DNA from: Porodaedalea pini
Taxonomy: Eukaryota > Basidiomycota > Agaricomycetes > Hymenochaetales > Hymenochaetaceae
Direction: 5' to 3'
Assembly (NCBI GenBank): GCA_002794775.1
Contig: NBAY01000019.1
Span: forward strand, 186,001 to 250,000
Length of the DNA: 64,000 bases
Shown: one piece after another, positions 57,511 to 64,000 of the stretch
How positions within the stretch are numbered: position 1 is the stretch's first letter
Layout of the letters: every line of letters starts with the position of its first letter
The notes under the pieces: model-generated
The model's input: only the letters and a program-made list of their open reading frames with translations
Told to the model about the DNA's origin: nothing
Database searches by the model: none
Program-made: the position numbers and the translations under genes

Positions 57511-58386
57511 TCAAGGAGCTATGGCCATCATGCCTCGGGCCAGACTACACATTGTATTCTGAATCAACCTAGTTTCCCTAATCCCACACGCCCCCATTTC
57601 CACGTGTTGGCAAAGGGCACTAAGGACAGAGAACTCCATGTTGCAACCCCGCATTGGGCAGTGGTAAATGCGCTGGAGGTGACGCGGGCTTTCGAGATGC
57701 TGATTGAGCGAGTTTAGCGTCTGAAACTCGGCAAGGCACAAAAAGCACTCGTAACAGGCGCCGTTCCACGATCGCTCCGTTGCCAAATACTCAGGCTCAG
57801 GAGGGGCGGAGCGCAGGACATCGGGAGCGGTTATCATACGTGCAGGGTTCGTGATGATGTTCTGGCGGTCGATCCTAGCTACAAAGGCATTTACGGCCTT
57901 GCGCGTGATACCTGACGGGCACGCGTTGCTCTCTGCGTGGTGAAGCAACGCAGATACGGAAGTGAAGGATTTTCTACATGAACGTCCCGGGCATGCAATC
58001 GATCGTGGCGTGTGAACAGACGATGCACGATGAGTGGAAAGGTTCGCGGCCGACGTGAAGAGACGATTGCACTCGCGGCAGTAGTAGTGCGAGGAGTCGT
58101 TGTGGCTGGCAAGGGCGTTAAAGGATGTGAATACCTTGATGCACGCCCTGCACACAAAGTGTTCGTCTTCCGCATGGTCCAGGAGATCGTCTGAGTCCTC
58201 AAAGAGCAAGTTGCAAGTATTGCAGTAATAATGACTTCGACCATAGTGCTTTTTCAGAGTTGCCAAAGAAGTAAACTCTTTTTCGCAAGAATCGCAGTAA
58301 TAATGCTTGCCAGAGTCGCGTATATGCTGGGATAACGCTTTGCTGTGGGGGAACCAACGTTCGCATCGATAACAGAACGACGACAT
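57511..58386 (-). CDS. C2H2 zinc-finger protein
   Basis: 291 residues from ATG 58384-58386, chosen because the first finger (CYRCERWFPHSKALSQH) follows at once. The frame is open further upstream. At least seven C2H2-like units follow, many of the form C-x2-C-x12-H-x3/5-H (CDSCEKEFTSLATLKKH, CNTCNLLFEDSDDLLDH, CRACIKVFTSFNALASH, CRECNRLFTSAANLSTH), then CPGRSCRKSFTS and a C-terminal pair. It is typical of agaricomycete C2H2 proteins of unknown target, probably nuclear. It is a single-exon gene, divergent from the small frame at 58431. Confidence 0.88.
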   Translation of the reverse strand: MSSFCYRCERWFPHSKALSQHIRDSGKHYYCDSCEKEFTSLATLKKHYGRSHYYCNTCNLLFEDSDDLLDHAEDEHFVCRACIKVFTSFNALASHNDSSHYYCRECNRLFTSAANLSTHRASSVHTPRSIACPGRSCRKSFTSVSALLHHAESNACPSGITRKAVNAFVARIDRQNIITNPARMITAPDVLRSAPPEPEYLATERSWNGACYECFLCLAEFQTLNSLNQHLESPRHLQRIYHCPMRGCNMEFSVLSALCQHVEMGACGIRETRLIQNTMCSLARGMMAIAP

Positions 58387-58430
58387 CGTGGTTTGGTTGA
58401 AAGATCGAAGAAGCTCAACGTAAGGATTGA

Positions 58431-58841
58431 ATGGTAACTTCCTCGGCAATACCCATATGCCATATGCATGTTGCCGACGCAAATTCCTTCATTTCACATT
58501 TCACTTTGACATCACAGAAGTGGTTCCCATGCCGTGCTTTGCTTCGTTTTGCTGATGTTGTTCCAGTAGCAGAAAGCTACCGAGCTTGCAATAATGCTCT
58601 TCAGAAAAGAGAAAGACTTCAACGCACAAAAGAGCTAGAAACAATTATAAGCATCGGTATAGACAGGTTCAAACCGGCACCTACACTAGACAGATATGCA
58701 ATTAAAACAGAGCATGAATATATAATTCACCTAGGCAGCAGGTGGAAGAATGAACCATTAGGAGATTATAGTCCGAGGGAGATTTACAAAGAAGATCCTG
58801 AACGAAATTCTTTTGTTCTGTCAGTGATAGAAGAAAACTAG
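58431..58841 (+). CDS. Hypothetical protein or gene fragment
   Basis: 136-codon frame starting at ATG 58431, divergent from the zinc-finger gene and only 44 bp from it. The region KWFPCRALLRFADVVPVAES has a protein-like composition and the rest is charged (YIIHLGSRWKNEPLGDYSPR). I recognise no family. Frames downstream to about 59098 also look protein-like but are broken by stops, so this could be the start of a decayed gene. Confidence 0.3.
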   Translation: MVTSSAIPICHMHVADANSFISHFTLTSQKWFPCRALLRFADVVPVAESYRACNNALQKRERLQRTKELETIISIGIDRFKPAPTLDRYAIKTEHEYIIHLGSRWKNEPLGDYSPREIYKEDPERNSFVLSVIEEN

Positions 58842-59099
58842 ACTTGAACGGACATACATTATAACTTGCCACGGTGATATGTTGAGAGGTCTCCAGCATG
58901 ATCGCGATGATTGGAAGGAGGAGTGGACCAGCAGATATTTTGGAGAACTTGCATTGGAAATAAGTCTACAAGCCTCGAGGGACACTGCGAGACGTTGTTT
59001 AAAAGGTATCGAATCTGCGATCCCAGTCATACCATGCACAGGTTTATTCCTAGAGCATACGGGAGGCCAATTAGTACTCCTAAGTCGTATCAGTAGCTA

Positions 59100-59558
59100 G
59101 GTACCACCTCTAGAGCACTTCCCATCACCGCTCGACGATCTTCTATCCGCGTCTTCAACTTGTTATCGCCGATACGAGGAGGATTCTCACAACAGTGAAA
59201 GTTGACGACGTTAGCTAAGTTTCGAAGTATGTACGGCACGTGTTGCTGGTATTACGTCAAATTGTTTTGGGGGCTCACTTCGGCATTATGTAACAAGACA
59301 CTTTGGGAACTTCCTTTTACGCCACGCTGTGGCGTATAATATATTGTCTCCTCTTTGTGCAAAGTCGGGCTCCTTTGCATAAAGCCCTCCCTTTGACAGC
59401 CCATTCGGCTTAAAATCCATCCCATACCGTCCCTACAGACAGCCCTAGTTAGCTTCTAACTCTTTTCCGCTCAAGAGACTGCCTCTAGCCAATGGGAGCC
59501 CGTAAGTCAAATTTGCCCGCCTGTAGCTCCTGTCGCTTAGCTTCAGTGTCTCGTCCAT
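59100..59558. other. upstream region of the AT-hook gene
   Basis: No gene. The inverted words TTACGCCACGC and GTGGCGTATAAT near 59318-59340, an AT-rich TATAATATATTG at 59335-59346 and pyrimidine stretches before the start suggest a promoter. Confidence 0.4.
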
Positions 59559-61352
59559 ATGAATCCAGTGCACGAAGCTCGCTACAGAGCAGCTAAACTC
59601 GATATGCAGAGTACTTCCGACTTTCCTTCTGTTCTTTGCTTTTCTGCTTCTTCGTCGAGCAGTAGCTGCACTAGCTCGCCGAGTACAGCATTTATTCCGG
59701 ATTTGGATATGATACCTATTCAGAAACCGACCAGCATCCCTCAAAAGTATAACCGAAAGCTACCAATTCTAGGATTAAATAAGCTTGGTCTCCTTTCGCA
59801 GAGCTCGCGTTCATCTGCTTGCAGTACCCCATCGACCGCGACTGCGGCTGAGCTAGGTGGGTGTAGTCACGGCACTCTTCTTAAACCGTCCCTTAAGACC
59901 GCAGCTCTTGAAGAAGAAACAAATTTCAATTCTATGATCGATATGGCTACATCTATGGTCTACTCCGACGTTCTTGCCACCAACAATTCTGCCATGAATC
60001 TATCTCCACCCTCGTCTGTCTCTTCGGAAACACTTGCTATCACTACTCCCGACAATGCGCTCAAGCTCAATGGCATAGCGAGCTCTCCTGTAATTCCAGT
60101 TTCTCTCTCGGGCAAAGATATTACGCGCGCCGACGTGTCGCATGCCGCTGAAGATGTTGCCCTCTCGTATCCGCCAGGATCTTCCTCCTCTCTTGCTTCC
60201 TCCTCTTCATCGACCTCCGTCTCCACCGAACATTCCTCATACTCAGCAACGCATAGCGCCGACCCAGCTGTAAGCAGCGTTATAGATGTTCCAAGGCGTG
60301 GTACGAAGCGCAAGATCGCTCCTGCATCTGCGCGCATAGAGGCGTGCATCGGTTCTGCCTCGTTGCGACCCCTAGGGCCAGCGCATCTCGAGCATGACTA
60401 TACCGTCGCGCACAAGGCATTCTCTGCTGCTGTCGCAATCGCGGCGTACGAGCTCTTCGGATTCTCAGTCCCAATTCGCAATGCTGAGACCGAGGCGAAG
60501 CGGCCTGGGAAAGACGCATTTCCCGTGCTGCATGCGCACCCACTCGTACGACAAGCTGCATTCACATTGAACAAGGCAGACGACGCGCTGGAGGCGGCAC
60601 TGGAGCGCGGAGAGACGTTTGAGAACACACCGATCCCAGACAAGTGGCGCTGGGGGAGTGACTATCTTCGCCCGCATGAGTGGGCGAAGCTCGAACCGGA
60701 GCCGGCTATCGAGACGAAGTGCAGGAGGACGAGTACGCGCATTGGCCCATCGCAGGCGAGCGAACCGCGCACAAGGTCTCAGAAGCGAAAGGCGCTTGAG
60801 GCGGATGCAGACGAAAAAGTTATCAAGGAGGAGGACGCGGAGCTGGATTTCCATGAAGAAACAACGGCGCTCAATTCGGCATGCGCGTCTTCGCCTTCAA
60901 CTGCAACTCCTGCGGTTATCGCTGTCAAGACCATGCCCGAGCCTGATTCCCTGCCAGCTCCCTCCTCCATCTCCACCTTCCTTTCGTCCTCCTTTGTCGT
61001 CCCGATGACGACTGACTCGTCCCTCCCTCCGTCGCCCGAGAAGCGGAAGCGCGGCCGGCCCCGAAAGAACGCGTCTAAGCCCTCCAGCACTGCGACTCAG
61101 ACGACTGCGGCATCTACTCCGAATCCGAACCTCACCGCAGCCGCTTCTGTGACGACCTCGCCTGCGTGCACTGAGTCATCTGCTTCGACTCCGGTGAAAC
61201 GTGGACGAGGTAGGCCACGCAGGCACCCCTTCCCACCCACGGTTCCTTCTTCTAGCCCGTCGAAGAGCAGCGCAGCGACTGCGACACCTGCGCTTGCACC
61301 GCACCAGTCGAAGAGACGAAGAATCATCTTTTCCGATCTGGAGTTCTCTTGA
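59559..61352 (+). CDS. AT-hook nuclear protein
   Basis: 597 residues, single exon. The N-terminal third is Ser/Thr-rich and low in complexity. It has a basic stretch RRGTKRKI (about residue 246). A central Ala-rich conserved-looking region follows (HKAFSAAVAIAAYELFGFSV, then PDKWRWGSDYLRPHEWAKLE). Two AT-hooks lie near the C-terminus: KRKRGRPRKN and KRGRGRPRRHP. The end is basic (SKRRRIIFSDLEFS). AT-hooks bind the minor groove of AT-rich DNA, so it is probably a chromatin or transcription factor; no catalytic domain is seen. Confidence 0.85.
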   Translation: MNPVHEARYRAAKLDMQSTSDFPSVLCFSASSSSSSCTSSPSTAFIPDLDMIPIQKPTSIPQKYNRKLPILGLNKLGLLSQSSRSSACSTPSTATAAELGGCSHGTLLKPSLKTAALEEETNFNSMIDMATSMVYSDVLATNNSAMNLSPPSSVSSETLAITTPDNALKLNGIASSPVIPVSLSGKDITRADVSHAAEDVALSYPPGSSSSLASSSSSTSVSTEHSSYSATHSADPAVSSVIDVPRRGTKRKIAPASARIEACIGSASLRPLGPAHLEHDYTVAHKAFSAAVAIAAYELFGFSVPIRNAETEAKRPGKDAFPVLHAHPLVRQAAFTLNKADDALEAALERGETFENTPIPDKWRWGSDYLRPHEWAKLEPEPAIETKCRRTSTRIGPSQASEPRTRSQKRKALEADADEKVIKEEDAELDFHEETTALNSACASSPSTATPAVIAVKTMPEPDSLPAPSSISTFLSSSFVVPMTTDSSLPPSPEKRKRGRPRKNASKPSSTATQTTAASTPNPNLTAAASVTTSPACTESSASTPVKRGRGRPRRHPFPPTVPSSSPSKSSAATATPALAPHQSKRRRIIFSDLEFS

Positions 61353-61721
61353 TTTCCGACCCTTCACAAGCACAGGCGCATTCCCTTTTCTTTGGGCTCT
61401 CACCATCGTAACGATCTTGAATTTTCTCCATCGGCACCACCTATCATCTAGCATTAATAGCATCAGTATATATGACGCTCACGCACATCTCCATCGCATT
61501 AGCAGTTTCTAGAATAGCTCTCACACATCGGCTCAATTATCTCGTCCATCACTAGCAGCGCCGCATTTTCTTCATTCACGATCTCACGAAGAATCGTAGA
61601 CAACAGAATGTATCCACAACGTACTTGATCACACATCTATTATATCTATTCCTGCAAGAAAGATCACAATTAGATATATGGAAAACGAACGTAAAGGTAT
61701 GACACACAAGAATAGCGGGTT
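61353..61721. other. shared 3' region of convergent genes
   Basis: Lies between the stop codons of the AT-hook gene (plus) and the RRM gene (minus). No gene is supported here. Confidence 0.5.
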
Positions 61722-63855
61722 TTAATCTTGAGTACCTCCTCGCCGCCGCGCACTCTTGACAGCTTCGCGATGACGTCGCTTCCAATCACGCGTCAACTCA
61801 ACTTTGCGCGCCTCCCAACGCGCGCGGATCGCGTCTGAGTCCTCCGTACGGTGGAAATCCGGCATTTTAGAAAAGAGGTCGAGAGGGGCACCTGGTCTGG
61901 CGTTTAACGAAGATCGTGAGGTAAGTGAATGAGGGAAGAAGAATGGGCGGGTAGGATCGAAGGTGAACGTCGACTGGCGAGAGGCCGGAACAGATGCGAC
62001 AGACAGAAATGGGTGAAACGCGGACTCCGAGGCTTGAGGAACCGAAACAGGCACTGGAGCGGAGGTAGTAGGGAGCGCTTTATCCAGCTCTAGGTCCAGG
62101 TCCAGGTTCCCGAGGATGGAGAACCCAGCTTCGAACAGAACATAATCAGAGATGGCTCGACAAGGAAAGAAACAAACGCACCATCCTCTGCGCGCGGAGC
62201 GAACATATCCTTGAGCTTCATCATCTGGACTTTGGCTTGCGGTTGGGGCTCGGTCATGTCCTTCGCAGGCGTCTCATCAGGGCGAGTTTCTACTGACTCT
62301 TCTTCATCAGGTCCACTTGCTCTTTTCGCCTTCACTTCTGGCTCCTTCCTCGGTATCTCGCGCGGAACATACTCAATCCCATCGTCCACGCCCTCGAGTG
62401 TTACAGCCGTCGTCGCAGGTGGCTCTGCGTCCATCTCCAAGTCGCTGAGACTCTCCGCGCCACCCCAGTCTTCATCGTTGGCGTCTGGTCCATCGCCTTT
62501 GCCTGTAGCCTCGAAGAGAGAGGTAAGAAATGTGAGGGAGCGAGCTGCTTCCTGGGCGAGGTCTGTCTCTGGTTGAAGTTTCGTCGAACGAGGTTCCTTG
62601 CTTACAACAGGGGCGACGGATGGGATAGTGATGGGCGGTGTGGGTGACGGTATGGGAGAATATGATTGTGGATGTTGCACATCGGGTATGCTGACCGATG
62701 CATTTGTTGCTCCTTCCGACTGAGCCTCGCGCGCCTCCTTCGTCTTCACAGCTCTTTCAGGCAGAACAATTCCACTCCCGCTCTCCAGCATCACCCCACT
62801 CAAGTACGAACTCCCCCAGTCCTCTGGGTCAATCCGCCGTCTCCGTGCACGTACCAGAATCGCCTTCTTCTCTCTCCTCCTCTTCTCCTTATACGCCGCG
62901 ATCTTTTGCGCACCAGAGACGATTGGTGCAGGGAGGGGTCGAAGGGGCCGCATGCGCATGGGACGCACAAGCCGACCGAGTGGAGTCGTACGCCAGCCTG
63001 AACGTAGGGAGGAGAGAGTGACGGGGGACATGTCAGATGCGTGGACGCCTTGGGTGCCGCGTGCGAGACGGCGGCGCTTCGTTGGGCGCGTATTATCGTC
63101 GACTGCTTCGTTTTCCTTTCTGATTCTATAGAATCGGTGAAAATGAGCGATGAGTTTTTAACAAAGCCAAGTTCAAGAGGAAAATGAAAGTCTTTGGTTG
63201 AAAGAAAGTTGCGTGTATTCGCCGTAGAATGTAATGGGTTCGTGCAACACTTTTGGCGACGACGACGACGCAACATTCTGCGCTCTAAACTCCCTTTCCT
63301 CACCGCACGTTCCAGTCCAAGAAGCAGCAATGTCATCATGTCGTGCCAGAACACAAAGTACCTTGCCACTAGACCGCAAGACTTGCATAGTGATTCTTCA
63401 GCCTCGTCGACAGCGTGACAATACCCGAAAGCAACTCGTTTCTCCCAGGTCTCTCTTTTAACCCCAACATGCCCCTTTCCCTTCCAAACTCAACAGAAAG
63501 ACGTCCCTCCAAATTAATCAAAGCAACTCACCGTTCTCTAAAATCGGGTTTTGCCTCTCCTATGCGTAATTTCGCGCCCTTCCATGTCGTCCCGCTCAGC
63601 AGATTCAGACCTTTCCTAGCGACCATAAGCATAGAAAAAATATTTTAGCTAGAGCGACTTACACTTTGCGAGCTGAAGTTTTGTCGTTTCGAGTGTCACG
63701 TACGCATAAGGCCTAGGTTGACCGAGGGCGTCGAGCTTGCCTAGTCCATCAAGAGTTTTGACGTTCCCGAACGTCGAGAAACGTGCTTTGAAGTCGGTAG
63801 AAGATATCTGAGGCGTGAGTCCAGAGACATGGAGTCGCTTTGTCTCGACTGCCAT
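61722..63855 (-). CDS. RRM protein, Nop8-like ribosome biogenesis factor
   Basis: Starts at ATG 63853-63855 with an N-terminal RNA-recognition motif (RLHVSGLTP = RNP2, RPYAYVTLET = RNP1-like). It continues after an intron with LSGTTWKGAKLRIGEAKPDF, a block typical of the Nop8/RBM34-like group. Further exons at about 63500-62150 carry basic segments (KEKRRREKKAILVRARRRR) and acidic stretches (DEDWGGAESLSDLEMDAE). The last exon (about 62120-61722) has FTFDPTRPFFFP, then SDAIRARWEARKVELTRDWK and RRHREAVKSARRR. These features fit a nucleolar 60S-assembly protein. The middle exon borders around 63035-63500 are uncertain. Confidence 0.78.
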
Positions 63856-64000
63856 GCTGTTTATCGTCGTTGAGAATGACCAGCAAAAAATCAACAAAAA
63901 TGAGAAGGAAACTACCTGTTCAGGGCCGGACTAATTCTGAGCTCTGAGCTACAAAATTTGTGACGGTCCGAAACGCGACCTCGCGGACTTCCGACGGCGA
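63856..64000. other. upstream region of the RRM gene, window edge
   Basis: Short A-rich leader (TCAACAAAAATGAGAAGGAAAC) and promoter side of the minus-strand RRM gene. Nothing else is visible before the window ends. Confidence 0.4.

Noticed and set aside
58879..59100. 73-codon frame after the small gene at 58431
   Set aside because: It starts at ATG but has no recognised family, and neighbouring frames are broken by stops. It was kept only as a remark under the 58431 entry.
1..64000. CRISPR arrays, bacterial operons, rRNA or tRNA genes
   Set aside because: No regularly spaced repeats, cloverleaf-like sequences or rRNA segments were seen. Gene structure is fungal.

Overview
The window looks like a genomic segment of a basidiomycete, most likely a mushroom-forming agaricomycete. 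Genes carry several 50-65 bp GT-AG introns. The gene families fit this group: a DUF6534-type membrane protein, a GMC aryl-alcohol-oxidase-like enzyme, a phenolic acid decarboxylase, NRPS-like quinone synthetase and reductase modules, and Ty3/Gypsy chromoviruses. No rRNA, tRNA or CRISPR array was seen.

Left part (1-16.9 kb): gene-bearing, with secondary-metabolism character. It holds the tail of an unidentified gene, an O-methyltransferase, an adenylation-thiolation-thioesterase protein of the atromentin/polyporic acid synthetase type with a fused C-terminal 2-oxoglutarate/Fe(II) dioxygenase domain, a phenolic acid decarboxylase and a seven-helix-like DUF6534 protein. Two almost identical 849-bp hairpin elements flank the O-methyltransferase.

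Middle part (16.9-45.6 kb): a transposon graveyard. A SAM-dependent methyltransferase gene (20.7 kb, resuming at 41.3 kb) is split by a chain of nested insertions on the minus strand. Gypsy element C (20793-41258) contains element B (22768-35321), which contains element A (24178-30419). Element C also carries a TIR element (37495-39154) that itself holds a long hairpin element. Each level can be dated by its target-site duplication, and the sequence decays from A (intact ORFs, LTRs differing at 4 sites) to C (broken, CpG-poor). Element A shows an 11-nt self-priming primer-binding site of Tf1/sushi type and a canonical -1 frameshift cassette between gag and pol. Solo LTRs and further hairpins surround the nest.

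Right part (45.6-64 kb): first a pseudogene block with a decayed eIF4G copy, one intron of which is swollen by insertions, and a scrambled prolyl-tRNA synthetase copy with a repeated N-terminal segment. It is followed by a GMC oxidoreductase, the C-terminal reductase domain of an NRPS-like enzyme cut off at a hairpin element, a C2H2 zinc-finger protein, an AT-hook nuclear protein and a Nop8-like RRM protein. The last three look like ordinary housekeeping or regulatory genes.

Limits: intron boundaries were placed by eye from GT/AG signals and family knowledge. Family names rest on remembered motifs, not on searches.
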